Shown: one piece after another, positions 53,260 to 61,445 of the stretch | Position numbering within the stretch: position 1 is the first letter of the stretch | Layout: each line of letters begins with the position of its first letter | From: Nocardiopsis sp. CC223A | GTDB lineage: Bacteria; Actinomycetota; Actinomycetes; Streptosporangiales; Streptosporangiaceae | Length of the DNA stretch: 64,000 nt | NCBI RefSeq assembly: GCF_030766825.1 | Contig: NZ_JASFDV010000021.1 | Coordinates: forward strand, 25,196 to 89,195 | Direction of reading: 5' to 3' | The notes under the pieces: generated by a model | Told to the model about the DNA's origin: nothing | What the model saw: only the letters and a program-made list of their open reading frames with translations | Databases searched by the model: none | Position numbers and translations under genes: made by a program

Positions 53260-53868
53260 GTGACCGCACTCGACGACGCCCGCACACCCGCGGCCGCGGA
53301 CCGGACGGCCCGGGTCGTCACCGAGGTGTTCGCGCCCGGTGTCCTCGTGATCGCCGTCCTGCTCGCGGTCGGGTGGTACAGCACCCACAGCCTCGCCGGT
53401 CTGGGCTGGGGCCTGCTCTCCGCACTGTTCTGCGGCATCGTCCCCTACGCGATCATCATCCTCGGTGTCCGGCTCCGCTGGTGGACCGACCGCCACGTTC
53501 GGGAGCGCCGCCAGCGGTTCGTTCCCCTTCTGATGGTCATCGCATGCGTGACCCTCGGTACCGCGACACTCGTGCTTCTGGACGCGCCCCGCGAGCTGTT
53601 CGCGCTCGTCGTCGCCATGCTGACCGCGCTGATCGTCACGCTGGCGATCACGGCGATGTGGAAGATCTCCGTCCACACCGCCGTGGCCGGCGGTGTCTCC
53701 GTCGTCCTCCTGCTCACCTACGGTGCGCTGACGGCGGTCACGGTGCCGCTCATCGCGGTCATCGGCTGGTCCCGGGTCCGCCTGCGGGACCACACACCGG
53801 CGCAGACCGTCGTGGGAGCGGTGTTCGGCGCGGCCGTCGCGGCGACCGTCTTCTCACTCCTTCGCTGA
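53260..53868 (+). CDS. PAP2-like membrane phosphatase, degenerate active site
   Basis: The 202-residue membrane protein has five to six helices laid out like type 2 phosphatidic acid phosphatases. Motif 2 is reduced to ISVHTAVAGG (His kept), and motif 3 appears as GWSRVRLRDHTPAQTVVGA (Ser-Arg and His kept; the usual final Asp is Gln). Motif 1 (KxxxxxxRP) is not evident; an Arg-rich loop (RERRQRF) stands in its place. It may be a weak phosphatase or a non-catalytic relative. GTG 53260 follows AGAGGAACC. Confidence 0.7.
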   Translation: MTALDDARTPAAADRTARVVTEVFAPGVLVIAVLLAVGWYSTHSLAGLGWGLLSALFCGIVPYAIIILGVRLRWWTDRHVRERRQRFVPLLMVIACVTLGTATLVLLDAPRELFALVVAMLTALIVTLAITAMWKISVHTAVAGGVSVVLLLTYGALTAVTVPLIAVIGWSRVRLRDHTPAQTVVGAVFGAAVAATVFSLLR

Positions 53869-54148
53869 ACGGGGCCGGGTGCCCCGAAGCCGAGGACACG
53901 GCCGGGGCGGCCGTCGACCACGCCCCCGAAGAGCGCCCCCGCCGGGGACCCCCGGTCCGATCGGCCTTCGGTCCCGCCCACGAGGAAGGCAGGGCGGACG
54001 GGGCGAGCCCACCGCACGGCCCCGGGTGGCCGCTGCCCGTGTCGTCCCCCGGTTCGTATTCGTCCGGGTGTCGGCTCTCGTTCAAGCAGGGGACGGAAGG
54101 TCCGGATAGAAACCGTGGGTGACCACTCCCCCACAACGAGGAGCCTCC

Positions 54149-55684
54149 ATGGCACGCACCCGCCTCTCCCGTCGATCCGCCCTCCGCCTCGGTGCCACGG
54201 GCGCCACGGGCGCGCTCCTGGCCGGAGGCGGGGCCGCTCCGGCCCTGGCCCAGGGCCGGAACCGCCCGGTCCTGACGCACGGCATCCAGCTCGGCGACCC
54301 CCGCGCCGACGGGGCCGTGGTCTGGACACGGTCCGACCGCCCCGCGCGGATGGTCGTCGAGGTCGCCACCCGGCCCGACTTCCGCGACGCGCGCACGATC
54401 CGCGGGCCGCGGCTCACCCCGGCCTGCGACGGCACGGGACGGGTCCGCATCACCGGGCTCGACCCGGGCCGGGAGGTGTACCTGCGGGTGCACGCCGAGA
54501 ACGGACGGTACTCCAGCGAAGTCCTCGAAGGCGGCTTCCGTACCGCCGGAGGCGACGACGGCACGATCCGCTTCGTGTTCTCCGGAGACGTCGCCGGCCA
54601 GGGGTGGGGGATCAACCCCGATATCGGCGGTATGCCGATCTTCGCCGCCATGGCCGATCGCGACCCGGACTTCTTCCTCCACTTGGGCGACACCGTCTAC
54701 GCCGACGGCCCGATGCAGGAGCGCGTCATCCTGCCCGACGGGCGCACGTGGCGCAACGTGGTCACCGAGGAGAAGGCGGCGGTCGCGCAGACGCTGGCCG
54801 AGTTCCGCGGCCAGTACGCCTACAACCTGCTCGACGACGCGCTGCGCGGCTTCGCCGCCCGGGTTCCGCAGATCGTGCAGTGGGACGACCACGAGGTCGT
54901 CAACAACTGGTACCCGGGCGAGATCCTCGACGACGACCGCTACACCGTGACCGATGTCGACCTCCTCGCCCGGCGGGCCCACCGGGCCTTCCACGAGTGG
55001 ATGCCCATCGTTGCGGCCGAGGCGGCGGACGGCAGGATCTACCGCAAGCTGTCCCACGGCCCCGACCTGGACGTCTTCGTCATCGACATGCGTCCTCACC
55101 GGGACACCAACTCGGCGGGGACCGCCGCCTTCGAGCGCATCCTCGGCGACGCCCAGGCGCGCTGGCTGGTCGACGGGGTCTCGGCGTCCACCGCGACCTG
55201 GAAGGTGATCGCCTCCGACATGCCGCTCGGCCTGGTCGTGCGCGACGGCGACGACATCGAGGCGGTGGCCAACGGCCTGCCCGGCGAACCGCGCGGGCGC
55301 GAGGCCGAACTCGACGGGGTGCTGCACGGCCTGCACCGCCGGGGCGCGCGGAACGTGGTGTGGGTGACGGCCGACGTCCACTACACCGCCGCGCACCACT
55401 ACTCCCCCGAGCGGGCGAGCAGCCGCGAGTTCACCCCGTTCTGGGAGTTCGTCTCCGGGCCGCTGCACGCCGGTGCGTTCGGGCCCAACGCACTCGACCC
55501 CACCTTCGGGCCCGAGGTGGTGTTCCAGAACGCCCCGCCCGCGGCCAACACCTCGCCGCTGGACGGCTACCAGCACTTCGGCGAGATCGAGATCGACCGG
55601 GAGAGCAAGGAGCTCACCGTCTTCCTGCGCGACGCCAACGGGGACTCCCTCTGGACGCGGACCCTCACCCCCGAGGGCCGCTGA
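54149..55684 (+). CDS. Tat-exported PhoD-type alkaline phosphatase
   Basis: The 511-residue protein has a twin-arginine signal (SRRSALRLG, followed by a hydrophobic stretch and ALA cleavage site). It has a fibronectin-like N domain, then the PhoD metallophosphoesterase domain. Metal-site segments are FSGDVAGQGW, FFLHLGDTVYADG, VQWDDHEVVNNW and WVTADVHYTAAHHY. PhoD hydrolyses phosphodiesters and monoesters outside the cell with Fe/Ca. ATG 54149 has ACGAGGAG in front; the upstream ATG at 54119 would push the Tat motif inward. I see no PHO box. Confidence 0.9.
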   Translation: MARTRLSRRSALRLGATGATGALLAGGGAAPALAQGRNRPVLTHGIQLGDPRADGAVVWTRSDRPARMVVEVATRPDFRDARTIRGPRLTPACDGTGRVRITGLDPGREVYLRVHAENGRYSSEVLEGGFRTAGGDDGTIRFVFSGDVAGQGWGINPDIGGMPIFAAMADRDPDFFLHLGDTVYADGPMQERVILPDGRTWRNVVTEEKAAVAQTLAEFRGQYAYNLLDDALRGFAARVPQIVQWDDHEVVNNWYPGEILDDDRYTVTDVDLLARRAHRAFHEWMPIVAAEAADGRIYRKLSHGPDLDVFVIDMRPHRDTNSAGTAAFERILGDAQARWLVDGVSASTATWKVIASDMPLGLVVRDGDDIEAVANGLPGEPRGREAELDGVLHGLHRRGARNVVWVTADVHYTAAHHYSPERASSREFTPFWEFVSGPLHAGAFGPNALDPTFGPEVVFQNAPPAANTSPLDGYQHFGEIEIDRESKELTVFLRDANGDSLWTRTLTPEGR

Positions 55685-55838
55685 CGCCGTCCGAGTCCGC
55701 CCGGTGCGGGCCCGGGGCCCGCACCGGGACCGGCCACCGGCACGGAAATCGGCCGAGCACCTCCCGGGGGACGGTCCGGCGGTGAGAGGGTGGAGCGACC
55801 GACGGGCGCGAGGACGCCGAACACGAACGGGGCGGGCA

Positions 55839-57224
55839 ATGGACGAGATCGAATTCGACGCGGTGGTGGTGGGGGCCGGACCCGGTGGCGAGGTCGCCGC
55901 CGGAAAACTCGCCGACGCCGGGCTGAGCGTCGCGATCGTGGAGGCCGACAAGGTCGGCGGGGAGTGCTCCTACTACGCCTGCATTCCCTCCAAGGCGCTG
56001 CTGCGCCCGGGCGAGCTGCTGGTCGAGGCGCGCCGGGTGCCGGGGGTCGCCGAGGCGGTGACCGGACCGCTGGACATCGGGGCCGTGCTGCGCCGCCGCG
56101 ACGAACTCGTCGGACGCGGCGAGGACGGTGAACTCCACGACGACGGCCAGCTGCCGTGGCTGGAGGAACGCGGGATCACCCTGTTCCGCGGCCGGGGGCG
56201 GCTGGCCGGCGAGAAGCGGGTGGCGGTCGGCGACACGGTACTGCGGGCCCGGCGCGCGGTGATCCTGGCCGGGGGCACCCGGGCGGCGCTGCCGCCGATC
56301 GACGGGCTCGCCGACGCCCGGCCCTGGACCAACCGGGAGGCCACGACCGCCCGGGAGGTCCCGGGGTCGCTGATCGTGATCGGCGGCGGGGTCGTGGGCG
56401 CCGAGATGAGCCAGGCGTACCGGTCGCTGGGCGCCGCGGTGACGCTGGTGACCAGTGCCCGGGGGCTGCTGCCCCGGGAAGAGGACTTCGTCGGCGAGCA
56501 GGTCGGCGCGTCGCTGGCGGAGCAGGGCGTGGACGTCCTCTCCGGCCCCCGGGCGGCATCCGTGCGCCGCGACGGCGGGCGGGTGACCGTGGCCCTGGCC
56601 GACGGCACCGAACTGCACGCCGACGAGGTCCTGGTGGCCACGGGCCGGGTCCCCCAGAGCGCCGGGCTGGGGCTGGCGGAGGTCGGGGTCGAGACCGACG
56701 GGTTCGTGAAGGTCGACGAGCGCATGCGGGTGCCCGGGCTGGAGTGGCTGTACGTGATCGGCGACCTCAACGGGCGCGCCCGGTTCACGCACATGGCCAA
56801 GTACCAGGCGGCGATCGCGACCGCCGACGTCCTGGGGTCGGACATCTCGGTCGAGCACCTCGGGGACGGCGGCGGGGCACCGCGGGTCATCTTCACCGAG
56901 CCGCAGGTGGCCTCGGTGGGGCACACTGCGGCCGACGCGCGGGAGGCGGGGCTGCGGGTGCGCGTGGTGGACGTGCCGACGGACGGGAACCCGGGCGGGG
57001 CGTTCACCCGCGCCACCCGGGGCACGGCCCGGTTCGTCATCGACGAGGACGCAGGGGTGCTGGTGGGCGCCACCATCACGGGGACGGGCGTGGCCGACAT
57101 GCTCCAGGCGGCGACGATCGCGATCGTCGGGCAGGTGCCGGTGCGCAGGCTGCGGCACGCGGTCCCGGCGTTCCCCACGCGCAGCGAGATCTGGCTGCAC
57201 CTGTTCGACGCCCTGGGCGTCTGA
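55839..57224 (+). CDS. Pyridine nucleotide-disulfide oxidoreductase-type flavoprotein
   Basis: The 461-residue protein has an FAD motif VVVGAGPGGEVAAGKLADAG and a disulfide-type centre GGECSYYACIPSK. The NAD(P)-binding motif is LIVIGGGVVGAEMSQAYRSLGAAVTLV. A second FAD motif is WLYVIGDLNG, followed by a dimerisation domain. The C terminus reads HAVPAFPTRSEIW; the HPT-Glu catalytic dyad of classical lipoamide and glutathione reductases is altered to FPTRSE. It is therefore probably a quinone- or small-thiol-reducing relative rather than a dihydrolipoamide dehydrogenase. ATG 55839 is preceded by a GGGGCGGG site. The gene stands alone. Confidence 0.82.
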   Translation: MDEIEFDAVVVGAGPGGEVAAGKLADAGLSVAIVEADKVGGECSYYACIPSKALLRPGELLVEARRVPGVAEAVTGPLDIGAVLRRRDELVGRGEDGELHDDGQLPWLEERGITLFRGRGRLAGEKRVAVGDTVLRARRAVILAGGTRAALPPIDGLADARPWTNREATTAREVPGSLIVIGGGVVGAEMSQAYRSLGAAVTLVTSARGLLPREEDFVGEQVGASLAEQGVDVLSGPRAASVRRDGGRVTVALADGTELHADEVLVATGRVPQSAGLGLAEVGVETDGFVKVDERMRVPGLEWLYVIGDLNGRARFTHMAKYQAAIATADVLGSDISVEHLGDGGGAPRVIFTEPQVASVGHTAADAREAGLRVRVVDVPTDGNPGGAFTRATRGTARFVIDEDAGVLVGATITGTGVADMLQAATIAIVGQVPVRRLRHAVPAFPTRSEIWLHLFDALGV

Positions 57225-57393
57225 CCCGGAACGGTGCCCCGGGGTCCGCCCCGGGGCGCCCCGGGGCGGGGCGGTACCGGAGCACCGGGGCACGGCGGGT
57301 GAGGGCGCGTGCGCGGTAGCACGGAGTGTCCGCCACGCTTCCGTCCGGTGCCCCGGCCCCTGAAACTCCCCCACCCCAGGAAACGACGCCCCG

Positions 57394-57839
57394 ATGGAAC
57401 CCCTTCCCCCAGACGACCCGCGCGCGTTCGAGCCCTACCGCACCCTGCGGCGCGTCGGTGCGGGGGCATGGGCGTCGTGTTCCCCGCCGTCGGCTCGGAG
57501 GACGAGCCGGATCTGGCGGCGGTGAAGTCCATCCGGCCCGAGTACGCGGCCGACCGGGAGTTCCGTGCCCGGTTCGCGGGCGAGGTGGCCCTGGCCCGCC
57601 GGGTGAGTGGCCCCTACACCGCCCGGGTGCTGGCCGCCGACGGAGCGGGGCTGGACGGTCGGCCCGCCCGTGTCGTGATGATCGGCGCGGGGCTGCGCAC
57701 GGCCCCGGAGCACACTCTGCTGTTCGAGCGTGTGGTCAACCTGATCACCTCCCTCGTCCCGGGGGTGGTGTTCTGCTTCAACACCTCGCCGGACACCACG
57801 CTCGACGCGCTGCGCCGGTGGGTGCGGCCCGACCGTTGA
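57394..57839 (+). pseudogene. Ser/Thr kinase N-terminus fused to another gene's tail, with frameshift
   Basis: From ATG 57394 the frame reads MEPLPPDDPRAFEPYRTLRRVGAG, the opening of an actinobacterial Ser/Thr kinase. One G is missing in the run at 57462-57466, and the glycine loop continues as GGMGVVF in the next frame, followed by AAVKSIRPEYAADREFRARFAGEVALARRVSGPYTARVLAADG. Then, near 57670, the sequence switches to VVMIGAGLRTAPEHTLLFERVVN and VPGVVFCFNTSPDTTLDALRRWV, which is not kinase and looks like the end of a small unrelated protein. Kinase catalytic residues (HRD, DFG) are absent. Confidence 0.68.
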
Positions 57840-57907
57840 CCCCGGGAAGTGCCTCGACCGCCACGGGCCGCTCCGCCCCGCCCTCGTCGGCGGTGACGCC
57901 GGACCCG

Positions 57908-58585
57908 TCACCGGGCACCCAGGTAGAGGAAGTCCACCTCCGTCTCGACACCGCCGCGGCCCCGGGACGGGAGGCGGAACCCCGTCCTCAGGTCACCGGC
58001 GCCCCCGGGATCTGCGGTCCCCGCCGTCGTGTCCAGCAGGCAGTGGCGGAGTTCGGAGCCGGTCACGGCGAACCCGGTGGGGCTCCCGGTGAGGACGAGT
58101 GTGCGCGCCGTGACCGCGCAGCGCAGGTGGTCGCGGTACTCGCGGTACCGTGAACGGTCTGCGTGGCCGCCCTCCCACTCGGGGAGCGTGTCGGCGGGGA
58201 GCACGGCGGTGTGGGGGCGTCCCGTGTCCAGCCCGGCGCGCAGGTCCTTCCAGGCCGAGGCGGGGAACCGCAGGGAGTGGTGGACCAGCAGCAGGTCCAG
58301 TGTGTCCCAGGCGGGTCCCCACGAGGCGTCGGGCACCGGCGCGGATCGGACCGGAAGGTGGACGATCGACCGGGGGGAGCGCGCGGCCAGTGCCCACAGC
58401 CCGACGAGCCGTTCGGCGCCGGTGCGGTCCACGCACACGAGCAGGAAGCGGTCACCGTCCTGCACGGTCAGCCCGGTCATGGGGTACCGGGGTCGCAGGA
58501 CCCGCGGCACCGCCCTGCCGGACCGCCCCCGGTGCACCGTCACCGGTACCCGTGTCCGCTGCCGCCGCGCCGGTCCGCCGTCCAT
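57908..58585 (-). CDS. Unknown protein
   Basis: The 225-residue protein starts at ATG 58585 after GGAAGGGGAGC. It shows alternating beta and helix with DGDRFLLVCVDRTGAERLVGLWALAA, ASWGPAWDTLDLLLVHHSLRFPASAWKDLRAG, and CAVTARTLVLTGSPTGFAVTGSELRHCLL. The ending is Gly/Arg-rich and then VETEVDFLYLGAR. Third-position GC is high, so it is probably real. I see no signal peptide, membrane helix or catalytic signature and cannot name a family. It is convergent with the kinase remnant. Confidence 0.6.
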   Translation of the reverse strand: MDGGPARRQRTRVPVTVHRGRSGRAVPRVLRPRYPMTGLTVQDGDRFLLVCVDRTGAERLVGLWALAARSPRSIVHLPVRSAPVPDASWGPAWDTLDLLLVHHSLRFPASAWKDLRAGLDTGRPHTAVLPADTLPEWEGGHADRSRYREYRDHLRCAVTARTLVLTGSPTGFAVTGSELRHCLLDTTAGTADPGGAGDLRTGFRLPSRGRGGVETEVDFLYLGAR

Positions 58586-58780
58586 GCTCCCCTTCCACGG
58601 TTCTTCGTCCCGGTCGGACACTGCCGTGTCCCGGGCTCCCTGGCAAGGGGTTTCCCGGACCGCACGGCGCGGCCCCTGCGGATGCCGACCGTGCCGAGCC
58701 CGCAACGGCGGGATCGCGTCCGTCGGTCGGCGCAAGGACCGCGCCGGAGCGGGAGAGCCGGCCCGCCCCGGGGCCGTCCT

Positions 58781-59935
58781 TCAGGTCGTGCGGAGCGCGG
58801 TGAAGAAGGCGCGGATGTCGCCGGCGACGACCTCGGGGACCTCCAGGGCGGCGAAGTGGCCGCCCTTGTCGAACCGGTTCCAGTGCACGATGTTGGAGTT
58901 GTCGCGCTCGGCGAAGACCCGGATGGTCTGGAAGTCGTCGGCGAAGACCGCGACTCCCGTGGGCGCCGCGTTCACGCGCGGCTCGTCCTGGGCGCGCGCG
59001 TTCTCGAAGTAGGAGCGGCCCATGCCGGAGGCCGCGTTGGCGAACCAGTTCACGCTCACCTCCAGGAGGATCTTCTCCAGCGGCACCAGCGAGGTGCCGT
59101 TGCCGAAGGAGTTGAACAGCTCGCTGTAGGCGAGCAGGCCCACCGGTGAGTCGCTGAGGCCGACCGCGACGGTCTGCGGACGGGAGGCGTTCATGGTGTT
59201 GTAGCCGCCCACCGACTGGAACCACTGCATGTGCTCCAGGCCGGCGTGGTCCTGCGGCTCCAGGCGCTCGAACTCGGCGGGGTCGCCGGAGGGGAACGAG
59301 AAGAGCTGGAGCACGTGCAGGCCGAGGAACCCGTCGGGGTTCAACAGCCCCAGCTCCCGGGCGACCATCGCGCCGTTGTCGGAGCCGTGCACGCCGTAGC
59401 TCCCGTAGCCGAGTCGGCGCATCAGGGTGTCGTAGGCGGCGGCGACGCGGGCGGTGGTCCAGCCGCCGGAGGCCGGCGGCTGGGAGAAGCCGTAACCGGG
59501 GACGTCCGGGATGACCAGGTGGAAGGCGTCCTCGGCGCGGCCGCCGTGGGCGACCGGGTCGGTGAGCGTGTCGATGAGGTCGAGGTAGTCGACCGAGGAG
59601 CCGGGGTAGGTGTGCGCGAGCAGCAGGGGCGTGGCGTCGGTGTGCGGGGAGCGGACGTGGATGAAGTGGATGTTCTGGCCGTCGACGTCGGTCGTGAAGT
59701 GCGGGACGGCGTTGATGCGCGCCTCGGCGGCGCGCCAGTCGAAGTCGCGCCAGGCGGCGATGGCCTCGCGCAGGTAGGCGTTGGGGGTCCCGGCCTCCCA
59801 GTCGTCGACCGGGGCGGGCTGGGGCAGCCGGGTGCGGGCGAGCCGCTCGTGCAGGTCGGCGAGTTCGGCGTCGGTGACGGCGACGGTGAAGGGGCGGATG
59901 TCGGTGGCGGCGGCGGAAGCGCTGGTGTTCTCCAT
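58781..59935 (-). CDS. Epoxide hydrolase with EHN domain
   Basis: The 384-residue alpha/beta hydrolase has the N-terminal epoxide hydrolase domain (IRPFTVAVTDAELADLHERLARTRLPQ, WEAGTPNAYLREAIAAWRDFDWRAAEARINAVPHF). It has oxyanion LLLAHTYPGSS and the nucleophile elbow GVHGSDNGAMVARE with the catalytic Asp (HGSDNG). A cap domain follows, and the terminal His is in FDKGGHFAALE. It opens epoxides to diols; the substrate is unknown. The gene is divergent from a WYL regulator. A 7-bp-arm inverted repeat lies between them. Confidence 0.9.
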   Translation of the reverse strand: MENTSASAAATDIRPFTVAVTDAELADLHERLARTRLPQPAPVDDWEAGTPNAYLREAIAAWRDFDWRAAEARINAVPHFTTDVDGQNIHFIHVRSPHTDATPLLLAHTYPGSSVDYLDLIDTLTDPVAHGGRAEDAFHLVIPDVPGYGFSQPPASGGWTTARVAAAYDTLMRRLGYGSYGVHGSDNGAMVARELGLLNPDGFLGLHVLQLFSFPSGDPAEFERLEPQDHAGLEHMQWFQSVGGYNTMNASRPQTVAVGLSDSPVGLLAYSELFNSFGNGTSLVPLEKILLEVSVNWFANAASGMGRSYFENARAQDEPRVNAAPTGVAVFADDFQTIRVFAERDNSNIVHWNRFDKGGHFAALEVPEVVAGDIRAFFTALRTT

Positions 59936-59954
59936 GTCTCCGACACTAGGCTCC

Positions 59955-59979
59955 CATTAGGCACATTCACTTCCTAATG
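59955..59979. promoter_or_regulatory. Inverted repeat CATTAGG-N11-CCTAATG between epoxide hydrolase and WYL genes
   Basis: Perfect 7-bp arms (59955-59961 and 59973-59979) lie in the divergent spacer, overlapping the probable epoxide hydrolase promoter. It is the natural candidate operator for the WYL protein encoded 38 bases away. Confidence 0.65.
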
Positions 59980-60016
59980 CCTCCACGGTCCACGGAAATC
60001 TCGGAAAGGGTGCCGG

Positions 60017-60979
60017 ATGTCCGACACCGCCGCCAGGCTCCTGGCGCTGCTGTCCCTGTTGCAGTCACGGCCCGACCGGACCGGGCGCGAACTCGCCGAG
60101 CGGCTCGGGGTCAGCGGCCGCACCATCCGCAAGGACGTCGACCGGCTGCGCGAACTCGGCTACCCGGTGGAGGCGGCCCGCGGGTCCACGGGCGGGTACC
60201 GGCTCGGGCCGGGCGGCCGGATGCCCCCGCTGCTGCTCGACGACGAGGAGGCCGTCGCGGTGGCCGTCGGGCTGCGCGCCGCGGCGGGCATCTCGGGGGT
60301 CGCCGAGTCGGGCGGGCGGGCGCTCGCCAAGCTCGAACAGGTGCTGCCGGCGCGGCTGCGTCCGACCGTGGACGCGCTGCACGGGTCGATCGAGCACGCC
60401 CCGGAGAACACCGACACCGACGCGCCCGACCCGGAGGTCGACGCGGGGGTGCTGCGGGCGGTGGCGCGCGCCGTCCGCGACGGCGAGTGGCTGCGGTTCG
60501 ACTACCGGGGCGAGCCCCGGCTGGTGGAGCCGTACCGGCTGCTGGCCTGGCAGCGCCGCTGGTACCTGGTCGCCCGCGACCCGCGCGACGGGGAATGGGC
60601 CACCCACCGGGTCGACTGGATGGCGCCGCGACCGCCGACGGGGCGCCGCTTCGACCCGGTGCCGCCGCCCGGGGGCGACCACACCGCGTTCGCCATGCGG
60701 ACGATCGCGTCGCAGGGGTGGAGGGTGCACGCGCGCTTGCGCGTCGATGCGCCCGCGGAACGGGTGCTGGAGCGCGTCAATCCGGCGGTCGGGGTGGTCG
60801 AGCCGGTGGACGAGGCGACGTCGGTGCTGGTCACCGGCGCCGACAGCCTGGACACGGTCGCCGTGTACGTCGGCATGCTCGGCATGGACTTCACGGTGGA
60901 GTCGCCACCCGAACTGGTGCCGCTGCTGCGCGCCCTGTCCGAGCGCTACGCCCGCGCCGCCGACGGCTCCCCCGTCTGA
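60017..60979 (+). CDS. WYL-domain transcriptional regulator (YafY/HTH_11)
   Basis: The 320-residue regulator has an N-terminal HTH_11 winged helix (RLLALLSLLQSRPDRTGRELAERLGVSGRTIRKDVDRLRELGYPV). A WYL domain follows (RAVRDGEWLRFDYRGEPRLVEPYRLLAWQRRWYLVARDPRDGEWATHRVDWM) with the ligand-binding core. WYL proteins respond to nucleotides or small ligands. It is divergent from the epoxide hydrolase gene with a shared inverted repeat, suggesting local control. Confidence 0.9.
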   Translation: MSDTAARLLALLSLLQSRPDRTGRELAERLGVSGRTIRKDVDRLRELGYPVEAARGSTGGYRLGPGGRMPPLLLDDEEAVAVAVGLRAAAGISGVAESGGRALAKLEQVLPARLRPTVDALHGSIEHAPENTDTDAPDPEVDAGVLRAVARAVRDGEWLRFDYRGEPRLVEPYRLLAWQRRWYLVARDPRDGEWATHRVDWMAPRPPTGRRFDPVPPPGGDHTAFAMRTIASQGWRVHARLRVDAPAERVLERVNPAVGVVEPVDEATSVLVTGADSLDTVAVYVGMLGMDFTVESPPELVPLLRALSERYARAADGSPV

Positions 60980-60991
60980 CGGCGGCCGGGC

Positions 60992-61396
60992 CTACAGGTC
61001 CTCGAAGGATTCCTCGCCCGGACGCCAGGCCATCCAGTCCCTGTCGCCGAAGCCGGACAGATAGGCAATCTCCGGCCCCGTGAGCTCTTTGGGGGACGGG
61101 TGGAGGCGGACGGCGTCGTCGCCGAAGTCCAGGCGCAGGCCGGTCCCGGTCGCCTCGTGGGTGGCGGTCACCTGCCGCGGGATGAGGGAGCGCAGCGCCC
61201 CGGCCCACGCCGGGTCGGCGGGGGTGGTCCACCGGCCGCCCGTGAGCACGTGCGGCAGGGCGTCGCAGTTGAGCAGCGGGCTGTGGGGGGTGTCCTCGTG
61301 GTCGAAGTGGAGCTGGACGTAGTCCATGGTGAACTGGACCGAGTACAGCCGGTGGCCGACGAGGCGGCTCAGGAACCTGTTGGGTGTGTAGGTCAC
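60992..61396 (-). CDS. Unknown protein downstream of the RNA ligase gene
   Basis: The 134-residue protein starts at GTG 61396. It is beta-rich at the front (RFLSRLVGHRLYSVQFTMDYVQLHFDHED), with PLLNCDALPHVLTGGRW, a middle RQVTATHEATGTGLRLDFGDDAVRLH and a C-terminal ELTGPEIAYLSGF. Codon use supports coding. No family is recognised. It follows the RNA ligase gene on the same strand, 50 bases after its stop, so the two may be co-transcribed. The ribosome site is weak. Confidence 0.65.
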   Translation of the reverse strand: MTYTPNRFLSRLVGHRLYSVQFTMDYVQLHFDHEDTPHSPLLNCDALPHVLTGGRWTTPADPAWAGALRSLIPRQVTATHEATGTGLRLDFGDDAVRLHPSPKELTGPEIAYLSGFGDRDWMAWRPGEESFEDL

Positions 61397-61445
61397 GGTG
61401 GGTAGTGTAGGCCGCCGGGAACGGGGGCTCCCGGCGGCCCTGTGG

